Shown here one piece after another: positions 26,046-34,240 of a DNA stretch of 64,000 nt. Source of the DNA: Ga0077527 sp032128415 (GTDB lineage: Bacteria; Pseudomonadota; Gammaproteobacteria; Burkholderiales; SG8-41); the NCBI GenBank assembly GCA_032128415.1, contig JAQBGW010000134.1, positions 6,092 to 70,091 on the forward strand, written 5' to 3'. Under the pieces are notes generated by a model. It ran no database searches. It was not told the DNA's origin and saw only the letters and a program-made list of their open reading frames with translations. The translations under genes and the position numbers were made by a program. How positions within the stretch are numbered: the first letter of the stretch is position 1; each line of letters opens with the position of its first letter.

Positions 26046-26070
26046 AGACCTGCGGTACAGCTATAAGTTC
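26046..26070 (-). promoter_or_regulatory. candidate sigma-E-type promoter for the rpoE operon
   Basis: On the minus strand TGAACTT (GAACTT at 26070-26065), a 16-nt spacer, then TCTCTG from 26048. This resembles the sigma-E consensus (GGAACTT, about 16 nt, TCnnA), which would give autoregulation. It lies about 120 bp before the rpoE start codon. The -10 half matches only partly. Confidence 0.4.
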
Positions 26071-26105
26071 AGTCTGGCTGCTGCTGCGGAAGGTGGTGTA
26101 TTCCA

Positions 26106-27653
26106 TTATGCGGGATTCCCGCGCAGGGCGGCTCGATTGCGTACTACCGGGTCTGCGCGCCACTCAATCAGTCGGAACACGCCTTCCAGCAGAAAGGCCA
26201 GCGCGGCCGCGGGCACTGCGCCCGCCAGCAGCATCCGGTGATCATTGACTGCCAATCCGGCGACAATGCGCTCACCGTAACCGCCGGCACCGATAAATGC
26301 AGCGATGGTCGCTGTGCCGACGCTGATGACCGTGGCAGTCTTGATCCCGGCCAGCACACCAGGCAATGCCAGCGGCAACTCGATCAGCGTGAAAACCTGG
26401 CGGGCGCTCAGTCCCAGTGCGCGGCCGGCGTCGCTGACGCTGCGCGAAATGCCGTTTATCGCCGTCTCAGTATTGCGCACAATCGGCAACAAGGCATACA
26501 GAAATAACGCCACTATTGCCGGTACCGCACCGATACGGTCCAGCGCTGCAATCAGAAAGGCCAGCAAAGCCAGACTGGGAATAGTCTGCACCATGCCGGT
26601 CAAGGCCAGTATCCAATACCCGGTACGTGGCTTGCGTTGTGCCCACACCCCCAGCGGCACCCCCAGCAGCACGCTGAGCAGCACTGCACTGCAAACCAGC
26701 AGCAGATGCTCTACCGTCAATCGCCATAGATCCGGTCCGCCGATTACCTCCAGTAACGAACGGGGTCGCGCCGCCGCTGCCCCCGTATGTCGCCACGTCG
26801 CCGCTGCGCCCGCAAAAGTCTGTCCCTCCACTTCCACCGCAGCGTTCAGACGCATCATCTGCGCTGCATCAATGGCACCCTCCAGTTCGCGCAGCCGGGC
26901 CCAAGCTGCTGGATGCCGTTCCGGCAAATCACGGCGATAAAGCAATACAGCTTCATAACGCGGAAAGAATTCGCGATCATCCGCGAGCACGCGCAAACCA
27001 TGGCGGATGATACCGGCATCGGTGGAATACACATCGATGACGTCCACCTGTCCCCGCGTCAGCGCGTCATACGCCAGACCATGATCGAGTCCGCGGACAG
27101 GCAGCGCAGTCAACCCATACGCCGCACGCAATGCCGGCCAACCGTCCTTGCGATTCATGAATTCCTGTGACAATCCCAGTCGCAAGCTGCGACCTGCCCC
27201 CAGATCGGACATGCGACGAATACCGCGCTCTCTCGCATCGACCTCGCGCATGGCCAGCGCATACGAATTGGAAAATCCGAGTGCCATTCCAGCGACCAGT
27301 CCGTGCTCCGCCAGTCGCTGGTTAAGCGTAGCAAGATCAGGCACTTCCGCAAGGCCCAGTATTTCCAGCGCGATGGTGCCGGTGTATTCCGGATACACAT
27401 CTACCGCCCCTGCTTTCAGCGCTGCGAACAGGATTGCGGTGTTACCAAGCCCCGGTTTATGTACTACAGACACCTCTCCGGCGCCTGACGCGGTACGCGT
27501 CAGAATCTCGCCGAGGATGTACGATTCCGTAAAGCGCTTGGAGCCGATGCGCAGCGGCTCATTGGCATGGGCCGCCACACCATTCGACATCACTACGAAC
27601 AGCAGCACTATGCTGAGACTACAACGCAGCTTGTGCAGCAGACGAGTCTCCAT
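26106..27653 (-). CDS. fused osmoprotectant-type ABC substrate-binding protein and permease (OpuB-like)
   Basis: About 515 residues. After a signal-like N-terminal segment (SIVLLFVVMSNGVAAHA), the OpuAC/QAT-type binding domain runs from LRIGSKRFTESYILGEIL to about residue 285. The C-terminal ~200 residues form a membrane permease with the EAA-like ALGLSARQVFTLIELPLALPGVLAGIKTA. Relatives import glycine betaine, choline or other quaternary amines. Binding protein and permease in one chain is known in this family, but the ATPase subunit is not adjacent and not in the window. The start is uncertain: ATG at 27653, or 27689 with 12 more residues; neither has a good Shine-Dalgarno. Confidence 0.88.
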   Translation of the reverse strand: METRLLHKLRCSLSIVLLFVVMSNGVAAHANEPLRIGSKRFTESYILGEILTRTASGAGEVSVVHKPGLGNTAILFAALKAGAVDVYPEYTGTIALEILGLAEVPDLATLNQRLAEHGLVAGMALGFSNSYALAMREVDARERGIRRMSDLGAGRSLRLGLSQEFMNRKDGWPALRAAYGLTALPVRGLDHGLAYDALTRGQVDVIDVYSTDAGIIRHGLRVLADDREFFPRYEAVLLYRRDLPERHPAAWARLRELEGAIDAAQMMRLNAAVEVEGQTFAGAAATWRHTGAAAARPRSLLEVIGGPDLWRLTVEHLLLVCSAVLLSVLLGVPLGVWAQRKPRTGYWILALTGMVQTIPSLALLAFLIAALDRIGAVPAIVALFLYALLPIVRNTETAINGISRSVSDAGRALGLSARQVFTLIELPLALPGVLAGIKTATVISVGTATIAAFIGAGGYGERIVAGLAVNDHRMLLAGAVPAAALAFLLEGVFRLIEWRADPVVRNRAALRGNPA

Positions 27654-27756
27654 GAAGAATGAGGATTTACGCGAGTCGTGTCTTTGCATTGCGCGAAGAT
27701 GGTAGCATGCACTTCATCTTTGATTTACCGATTGCGTTGACTGTACCGGAGCGAAA

Positions 27757-29097
27757 ATGATGACCGCCCGCTCACCCGATCTCGAATCCTTTTGGATGCC
27801 CTTCACCGCGAACCGCGCCTTCAAACAGGCACCGCGGATGCTCGTTGCCGCCAAAGACATGCACTACATGACGGACGACGGGCGCAAGATCCTCGACGGC
27901 ACTGCCGGGCTGTGGTGCGTCAATGCCGGCCATTGCCGGCCGCGCATCGTCGAAGCCGTGCAGAAACAAGTCGCCACCATGGATTACAGCCCGGCGTTTC
28001 AGATGGGCCATCCCGATGCATTCCGTGTCGCTGAACGTATCGCTGCGCTGACGCCCGGCGACCTTGATCACGTGTTCTACTGCAATTCGGGTTCCGAGGG
28101 CGTCGATACGGCGCTGAAAATCGCGCTGGCCTATCACCGCTCACGCGGCGAAGGACAGCGCAATGTGCTGATTGGTCGCGAACGCGGCTATCACGGGGCC
28201 GGATTCGGTGGTATATCGGTTGGCGGCATTCCGGCCAACAGGAAAGCCTTCGGCAACATGCTGTTCCGAGTCGATCATCTCGCACACACGCACAGTCTGC
28301 AGGAAAACGCCTACAGCCGCGGCCAGCCGGCATGGGGGGCGCACCTCGCCGATGAACTGGAAAACCGCATCATCCCGCTGCATGACGCCAGCAACATCGC
28401 TGCAGTGATCGTCGAACCGCTCGCCGGCTCCACCGGCGTGCTGGTGCCGCCCAAAGGCTATCTCGAACGCCTGCGCCAGATCTGTGACAAACACGGCCTG
28501 CTGCTGATATTCGACGAAGTCATTACCGGCTTCGGTCGCACGGGTCCGTGTTTTGCTGCCGATGCAGTCGGTGTGGTGCCGGACATGATGATTATCGCCA
28601 AGGGACTCACCAACGGCACAGTGCCTATGGGTGCCGTCGTGGCCCGGCGCGGAATATACGAAACCATCGTCAACAGCGCGCCGCCGGGTATGGTTGAGCT
28701 CTTTCACGGCTACACCTACTCCGGCCATCCTCTGGCGACCGCGGCTGCGCTGGCGAGTCTGGATACCTACGCTGAAGAAGGTCTGTTCCAGCGCGCGCAG
28801 GAACTCTCGCCTTATTTTGAACAAGCCGTGCAGTCGCTGCGCGAACTGCCGCATGTCATCGACGTGCGTAATATGGGTATGGTCGCCGGCATCGAACTGG
28901 AGCCGCGGCCCGGTGCGCCGACTGCACGTGCCTACGAAACCTTCCTGAAATGCTACGAACAAGGCCTGCTGATCCGCACCACCGGCGACATCATCGCCCT
29001 GTCGCCGCCATTGATCATCAGCAAGGCGCAGATCGATGAACTGGTCGGCATCCTGGGGGATGCACTGCGCACCGTCGGCCGCCACCCTTTATTATAA
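27757..29097 (+). CDS. class III omega-amino acid:pyruvate aminotransferase
   Basis: A 446-residue PLP enzyme. It has WCVNAGH near the N-terminus, the cofactor-phosphate loop NSGSEG (110-115), IFDEVITGFGRTG with Asp253 at the pyridine nitrogen, and the Schiff-base Lys282 in IIAKGLTNG. The pattern is that of beta-alanine/omega-amino acid--pyruvate transaminases. The ATG at 27757 follows GGAG with 5 nt spacing. It is divergent from the OpuB-like transporter (67-104 bp gap depending on the transporter start), so the pair may share control. The amino donor cannot be read from sequence. Confidence 0.9.
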   Translation: MMTARSPDLESFWMPFTANRAFKQAPRMLVAAKDMHYMTDDGRKILDGTAGLWCVNAGHCRPRIVEAVQKQVATMDYSPAFQMGHPDAFRVAERIAALTPGDLDHVFYCNSGSEGVDTALKIALAYHRSRGEGQRNVLIGRERGYHGAGFGGISVGGIPANRKAFGNMLFRVDHLAHTHSLQENAYSRGQPAWGAHLADELENRIIPLHDASNIAAVIVEPLAGSTGVLVPPKGYLERLRQICDKHGLLLIFDEVITGFGRTGPCFAADAVGVVPDMMIIAKGLTNGTVPMGAVVARRGIYETIVNSAPPGMVELFHGYTYSGHPLATAAALASLDTYAEEGLFQRAQELSPYFEQAVQSLRELPHVIDVRNMGMVAGIELEPRPGAPTARAYETFLKCYEQGLLIRTTGDIIALSPPLIISKAQIDELVGILGDALRTVGRHPLL

Positions 29098-29099
29098 AA

Positions 29100-29117
29100 T
29101 ATTGTTTAAAAACAATA
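29100..29117. repeat. 18-bp AT-rich palindrome between convergent genes
   Basis: TATTGTTT / AAACAATA with a 2-nt centre, immediately after the aminotransferase stop and 46 bp before the end of the opposing oxidoreductase gene. The gap 29098-29162 also holds GTTATAAC. It may contribute to bidirectional termination or be a protein site; the lack of GC makes a strong terminator unlikely. Confidence 0.5.
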
Positions 29118-29162
29118 AGTTATAACTATTTTCACGGCGCGCGCTGATTGCCCCTGCAGTTC

Positions 29163-32100
29163 CTAGATGCGCTGGATGTCGCGCAGTTCGAGTTTGACCA
29201 GACAATGATCCAGCCACTCTGCAGTCAGCTTTTCCTGCGTTGAATTCTGCTTCAGTCGCTGATCGAGCGCTTGCCAGTCCACACAATCCAGCTGCTGATC
29301 CTGATTAAAGCAGGAAAAAACGTAACTGGTCTTGCCGGTCTGCGGATCGACATGCGGCTGCAGGCATTGCGCACAGACCTCTTTCATCATGCATTGCATC
29401 GGTGAGTTGATGGAGCCGATCGCCTGATGCTGCGGCTTCAGATAGGGTTTCAACATGTCATGACGCGCCCGCGCCACGGCAGCCATCATCCGGTCGGAGC
29501 CGATGGCGATAATGCGATCTGCATCTTTGAACGGTATGGCCTGCGCGCCGAGTTCGCCTGCGGCGTAGGCCCTCATGGATTGCACGATGTTACCGACAAA
29601 ACTGCGATCGTCAGGACGCGCCGGCACAAACCCCGGTTCTTCATCACAGCACCAGACCACGACATCGCTCGCTGCCTCGATATCCTCAATCCGATAGCGA
29701 TCGATCATGCGTTTGTAACCGGCGAAATACAACACCTTGCAACCGGCTTTGCGCATGGCCTGGCCGATCGAAAACAGCACCGCATTGCCCAGTCCGCCGC
29801 CGACCAGCACTACCGTTTCATCCACAGGAATTTCCGTCGGCGTGCCCGTTGGTCCCATCAGGACGACGGGCTCTCCGGGCTTCAATTCCACGCACAGATC
29901 GCTGGAGCCGCCCATTTCCAGAACGATGGTCGAGAGCAGGCCCTGCTCTGCGTCCACCCAGGCGCCGGTCAGTGCCAATCCCTCCATGGCCAGCGTGCTG
30001 CCGGCGGTCTTGGGTGCCAGCGACTCGAAATTCTGCAGACGGTAAAACTGCCCCGGCCGGAAACGTCGCGCCGCCAGCGGCGCGCGCACCACGACTTCAA
30101 CGATCTGCGGCGTCAATCGCTTGACCTCATGCACCGTCGCGCGCAGATCGCGCTGTAGCGCGCCGAGGAATGCAGGATCATCCATTGCTGACGCCGGCTG
30201 CACTTTTTCCAGCACGCTGCTGACTACCGGATATCCCTGCTTGGCGCTGCCGATGGCTTTGACCACATTGCCGAAAAACGAGGGATGTACGTCGCCGAAA
30301 TAGCTGATGCAACGGCCATCGTCACGCTTGGACAGCAGCACGTTGACGGCATTCGGTTTGGAGATCGCTTTTTCCGCAACTACCGGCTGACCGGACGCAT
30401 CGCAAGCGCGGAAATAACGACCGTCCAGTACAAAATGTGCTGCATCTTCCCGCGCGAGCACGGTATTGGGCTGCGTGCCGGCGGCAATCAGGATAGCGCG
30501 TGCCGGCAACTCCACACGCCCCGTTTCGCGCCACTCATCATTCTCGTTCCTGATCTGCACTGCTGCCGTTAACGCGCGGGCATGGCCATATTGATCCAAA
30601 TCGATGGCCAGCGGCGTCAGACACTCAGCAAACGTAATGCCTTCTTCCATCGCCTTGTGCACTTCCTCGTGATTAAGCGTGTACGACGGACTGTCAATCA
30701 GCCGTCTGCGGTAAGCGACGGTCACACCGCCCCAGGATTGCAGCAACTCGACCGTGCGTGGCGGGCGCTCCTCGGCAACAGCACGCATATGCTCGCTGCG
30801 CAGCGCGCGCGCATGCGCAATGAACTCGTCGGCGATTTCGCGTTCTTCCGCATCCCACATGATGCGCGCGGCTGCTTCACCGTGCTCGCGCGCCAGCAAC
30901 TCATAGCGCAACAGGAATTTCTCGACTTGCAACGGGTAATAGGCCAGCGCTTCGGTCGCCGTGTCGATGGCCGTCAGCCCGCCGCCAATAACCACCACCG
31001 GCAGGCGCAACTGCATGTTGGCAATGGAATCGGTTTTCGCCGCGCCAGTCAGTTGCAACGCCATCAGAAAATCCGACGCCGTACGCACGCCCCGTGCCAG
31101 GCCGTTGGGCATATCAAGCACCGTGGGGCGCCCCGCACCGATTGCCAGGGCGATGTGGTCGAACCCTGCGGCAAACGCTTCCTCGGCAGTGATCGTGCCG
31201 CCAAACCGCACCCCACCGAACAGCGCGAACTGCTCCCGGCGCTCCAACAGTAACCTTATGATTTTTAAGAAGTTTTTATCCCAACGCACGGTAATGCCAT
31301 ATTCGGCCACACCGCCGAAACCAGCCATCGTGCGTTCGTCCAGTGATTCATACAGCTCACGCACATCCTGAATGGGCTTAAACGGCACACGCTTGCCGGT
31401 AGTGTCCACGCCCGAGAATGCGGGCGGCAGCGGTTCGATTTTCAAACCATCGATGCCGACAACCGTGTGGCCGTCGTTCATCAGGTAATGCGCCAGTGAA
31501 AATCCCGCCGGCCCCATGCCGGCGATCAGCACCCGTTTACCGGTCAGCGCCTTGGGCACGGGATTGCGCAGGTTGAGTGGATTCCAGCGCGTCAATAGAC
31601 TGTAGATCTCGAACCCCCACGGCAGTTCGAGCACGTCTTTCAGCGTGCGGGTCTCCGCCTGCGGAATATCGACCGGTTCCTGCTTCTGATAAATGCAGGC
31701 TTTCATGCAGTCGTTGCAGATGCGATGTCCGGTCGCCGCCACCATCGGATTGTCAATCGCAATGATGGCAATCGCGCCTATGGCCAGCCCTTCCGTCTTG
31801 GCTTTGTGAAACTCCGATATTTTTTCCTCGAGCGGGCAGCCGGCCAGCGTAATGCCAAATGGGGATTTCTTGAAAGACGGCGTGCCGCGCCCACTGCCAC
31901 CTTTTTCCAGCAGGCCTTTTGAGCAGGAGTCCTTGCCCTGCTCGTGACACCAGATACAGTAATTGGCCTGATCCAGTGCTCCCGTAAGATCGGTGCCGTT
32001 GTCGGTCAGCTTGAAACCCTGGCGTTGCCGCAACCGTGACACATCGAAACGGTGTTCGGTGTAACCGGCAGTCGTCGCTGACTGCACGGGCACCAGATGC

Positions 32101-32690
32101 TGCATATCCAGTTTATGAGGCGACTTGAACAGCACGCCGGCCTGATGCCGCGCATGGCCTGCCGTCGTACGCGCCGCCCATGCCGCATACTGCAGCGCCA
32201 ACTCCAACGCATCCGCATGAGTTTTCTCGTCCTGCTGCCACTGTAGAACATGCTGCGCGAAAGCCAGTTCCGAGAAGGGCGCGCCGTACAGTGCTTCAAG
32301 TTGTTTTCCCATGGCAACACCGTCGAATGCAGCAGCAGCTTCGGCCTTGTATTTGTGCATGGCCTTGCGCTGCACAAACAAACGCTTGACGCTGTATAGC
32401 GGCGCCAGTTCATGATGACGTGCCGACAATGCGCGAACCTCTTTCTCGATGCCGAACAACTGTGCAATAAAATCATCCAGATGCGGCGCCAGTGCGAGCA
32501 GCAGTTCAGATTCTTCCTTGGGCGTCAGCACCGCACCGTCGCGTCCAGCCACAAGCCGCGTGCGCACTGCATCATCAGTTTTTTCGAGTTCCCGCAGGAA
32601 CGCTCGGTCAAGACCGAGTAATCCCTCGCGGTGGTAGAGATCTGCGAACGATAAACCGAAGCGGAGCATCAATGCGGGAGAAAGCTTCAA
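29163..32690 (-). CDS. 1175-residue flavin/iron-sulfur oxidoreductase, GltD/NfnB-like fused to PyrK/NfnA-like
   Basis: Four parts can be seen. Residues ~1-225 match no family I recognise. Residues ~240-340 hold cysteines C245, C248, C256, C285, C325, C328 and C332, like the Fer4 region of GltD-type proteins. Residues ~385-790 form a pyridine-nucleotide-disulfide oxidoreductase with LIAGMGPAGFS and VVVIGGGLTAIDTA (two Rossmann folds). Residues ~860-1175 form a PyrK/FNR-like FAD/NAD module (FRPGQFYRL, VVLVGGGLGNAVLFS) ending in CMMKEVCAQC and later Cys, as for a [2Fe-2S] site. The domain set is that of NfnB plus NfnA (ferredoxin:NADP transhydrogenase) or a glutamate-synthase small subunit with a DHOD electron-transfer subunit. 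No catalytic partner gene is adjacent; the reaction is unknown. Confidence 0.85.
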   Translation of the reverse strand: MKLSPALMLRFGLSFADLYHREGLLGLDRAFLRELEKTDDAVRTRLVAGRDGAVLTPKEESELLLALAPHLDDFIAQLFGIEKEVRALSARHHELAPLYSVKRLFVQRKAMHKYKAEAAAAFDGVAMGKQLEALYGAPFSELAFAQHVLQWQQDEKTHADALELALQYAAWAARTTAGHARHQAGVLFKSPHKLDMQHLVPVQSATTAGYTEHRFDVSRLRQRQGFKLTDNGTDLTGALDQANYCIWCHEQGKDSCSKGLLEKGGSGRGTPSFKKSPFGITLAGCPLEEKISEFHKAKTEGLAIGAIAIIAIDNPMVAATGHRICNDCMKACIYQKQEPVDIPQAETRTLKDVLELPWGFEIYSLLTRWNPLNLRNPVPKALTGKRVLIAGMGPAGFSLAHYLMNDGHTVVGIDGLKIEPLPPAFSGVDTTGKRVPFKPIQDVRELYESLDERTMAGFGGVAEYGITVRWDKNFLKIIRLLLERREQFALFGGVRFGGTITAEEAFAAGFDHIALAIGAGRPTVLDMPNGLARGVRTASDFLMALQLTGAAKTDSIANMQLRLPVVVIGGGLTAIDTATEALAYYPLQVEKFLLRYELLAREHGEAAARIMWDAEEREIADEFIAHARALRSEHMRAVAEERPPRTVELLQSWGGVTVAYRRRLIDSPSYTLNHEEVHKAMEEGITFAECLTPLAIDLDQYGHARALTAAVQIRNENDEWRETGRVELPARAILIAAGTQPNTVLAREDAAHFVLDGRYFRACDASGQPVVAEKAISKPNAVNVLLSKRDDGRCISYFGDVHPSFFGNVVKAIGSAKQGYPVVSSVLEKVQPASAMDDPAFLGALQRDLRATVHEVKRLTPQIVEVVVRAPLAARRFRPGQFYRLQNFESLAPKTAGSTLAMEGLALTGAWVDAEQGLLSTIVLEMGGSSDLCVELKPGEPVVLMGPTGTPTEIPVDETVVLVGGGLGNAVLFSIGQAMRKAGCKVLYFAGYKRMIDRYRIEDIEAASDVVVWCCDEEPGFVPARPDDRSFVGNIVQSMRAYAAGELGAQAIPFKDADRIIAIGSDRMMAAVARARHDMLKPYLKPQHQAIGSINSPMQCMMKEVCAQCLQPHVDPQTGKTSYVFSCFNQDQQLDCVDWQALDQRLKQNSTQEKLTAEWLDHCLVKLELRDIQRI

Positions 32691-32849
32691 GGGAGTTTGG
32701 GCGGGATCGTAAAACGTTGATTATATCAACGGGTTCATTCCCGCCTGAGTTGCCATGGTTATTTGCTTAGTGCCTGCAGCAATAATACGCACGAGCCGGC
32801 CTGTCCCGTCCTCATGCGATAATCGATATAACATCAGGATCGCTGCTCC

Positions 32850-32984
32850 ATGACGCCATCTGCAATAAAACTGCTGGTGTGGATGTTACTGTCTGCACTC
32901 GCTGCGATAGTCACCTACGCTGCGTTCCGTGGCTACCTCGGCGCGGAATTCCTGATCGGTTTTGCCAACACGTTCTCCTGCTGA
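32850..32984 (+). CDS. 44-residue small membrane protein, hypothetical
   Basis: Short frame MTPSAIKLLVWMLL...FANTFSC with one long hydrophobic stretch (about residues 7-25) and a C-terminal Cys. A weak AGGA lies 10 nt upstream. It ends 11 bp before the stop of the convergent folD gene and is divergent from the large oxidoreductase. Codon use looks natural and the hydrophobic pattern is coherent, so it may be real, but no family is recognised. Confidence 0.45.
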   Translation: MTPSAIKLLVWMLLSALAAIVTYAAFRGYLGAEFLIGFANTFSC

Positions 32985-32995
32985 TCCAATCAGGA

Positions 32996-33844
32996 TCAAG
33001 TGGATTGCTCCGCGGCGGCGATCACATTGGTGATGACCATGGCCACTGTCATCGGCCCGACCCCGCCCGGTACCGGCGTAATCCAGCCGGCACGCGCGCG
33101 GACTGCTTCGAAATCCACGTCGCCGCACAGCTTGCCGTCCGGCAGCCGGTTGATACCGACATCAATGACCGCAGCGCCAGCCTTGACCATGTCTGCCGTC
33201 ACCATATTTGGCTTGCCGACGGCGGCCACCAGAATATCGGCTTCACGAGCAATCGCAGCCAGGTCAATCGTGCGCGAATGACATATGGTGACCGTTGCAT
33301 CGCGTTCGAGCAGCATCAGCGCCACGGGTTTGCCGACGATACTGCTGCGACCGAGCACCACGGCGTGACGTCCGGCAATGGTAATTCCAGAACGCTTCAG
33401 CATCACCATCACACCTAGCGGGGTACATGGCGCAAGCGCCGTGTGTCCATCCAGCAAAGCGCCCAGATTGCGCCAGTTGAAGCCATCGACATCCTTGACG
33501 GCATCGATACGCTGTAAGACTCTCATGGATTCAATATGTGCAGGCAGCGGTAATTGCACGAGAATTCCATGCACACGGGGATCTGCGTTCAGTCTGTCGA
33601 TCTGCTGCAGTAGTTCATGCTCCGTCGTCGTCGTCGGCAGGCGCGTGTCGAATGTCCGCACGCCTGCGTCACGGCAGGCCCGCTCCTTGCTGCGCACATA
33701 GACTGCAGAAGCCGGATCATCCCCGACCAGCACAACGGCCAATCCTGCCGGACGCCCGAGTCGCACAAGATGTGCAGCGCGCCCCTGCAGTTCGCCCAGC
33801 ACCTCTCGCGCCATGGCAGCGCCGTCGATGATTCTCGCGCTCAT
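32996..33844 (-). CDS. folD: bifunctional methylenetetrahydrofolate dehydrogenase/cyclohydrolase
   Basis: A 282-residue enzyme interconverting 5,10-methylene-THF, 5,10-methenyl-THF and 10-formyl-THF with NADP. Family segments: YVRSKERACRDAGV (catalytic Lys), GILVQLPLP, DVDGFNWRNLG, VLGRSSIVGKP and the C-terminal PVPGGVGPMTVAM. It supplies one-carbon units for purines and for formyl-Met. Confidence 0.97.
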   Translation of the reverse strand: MSARIIDGAAMAREVLGELQGRAAHLVRLGRPAGLAVVLVGDDPASAVYVRSKERACRDAGVRTFDTRLPTTTTEHELLQQIDRLNADPRVHGILVQLPLPAHIESMRVLQRIDAVKDVDGFNWRNLGALLDGHTALAPCTPLGVMVMLKRSGITIAGRHAVVLGRSSIVGKPVALMLLERDATVTICHSRTIDLAAIAREADILVAAVGKPNMVTADMVKAGAAVIDVGINRLPDGKLCGDVDFEAVRARAGWITPVPGGVGPMTVAMVITNVIAAAEQST

Positions 33845-33902
33845 CGCTGAATTCCCAAAAATCGTGTCATTAAAAACGCTCTAAATATCCAAAGGTTGCC
33901 GG

Positions 33903-34205
33903 CTATCTCCGGACTTTGCCGGCATCTCCCGACTCTGCATCAAGCACCTGGAAGAAAACTTCGTCGTGACGGATCATGCCCAGTTCACTGCGCGCCCGCT
34001 CCTCAATGGCCTCCAGCCCCTGCTTGAGGTCGCGCACTTCGGCATCCAGCGCGCTATTGCGTGCCTGAAAACGGCTATTGGCCTGGCGCTGCGCCTCGAT
34101 CTGCCGCTCCATTTCCCATACCCGCAGCAGGCCGCCCTTGCCCAGCCACAGCGGATACTGAATCAGCAGGATCAGCGAGCCGAGTGCCAGAGCAAGTAAC
34201 CGCAT
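33903..34205 (-). CDS. ftsB: cell division protein FtsB
   Basis: A 100-residue bitopic protein: N-terminal membrane helix (residues 2-20) followed by a coiled coil (QIEAQRQANSRFQARNSALDAEVRDLKQG). It links FtsL and FtsQ in the divisome. Position 35 bp after eno is the conserved proteobacterial order. Confidence 0.93.
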   Translation of the reverse strand: MRLLALALGSLILLIQYPLWLGKGGLLRVWEMERQIEAQRQANSRFQARNSALDAEVRDLKQGLEAIEERARSELGMIRHDEVFFQVLDAESGDAGKVRR

Positions 34206-34240
34206 GGCATCAGCCCGGAAGGCAGGCCCGGAATCGCCGG

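Noticed and set aside
28141..29085. Minus-strand frame of 314 codons opposite the aminotransferase
   Set aside because: It mirrors a gene with all PLP-binding motifs intact; no recognisable protein features of its own.
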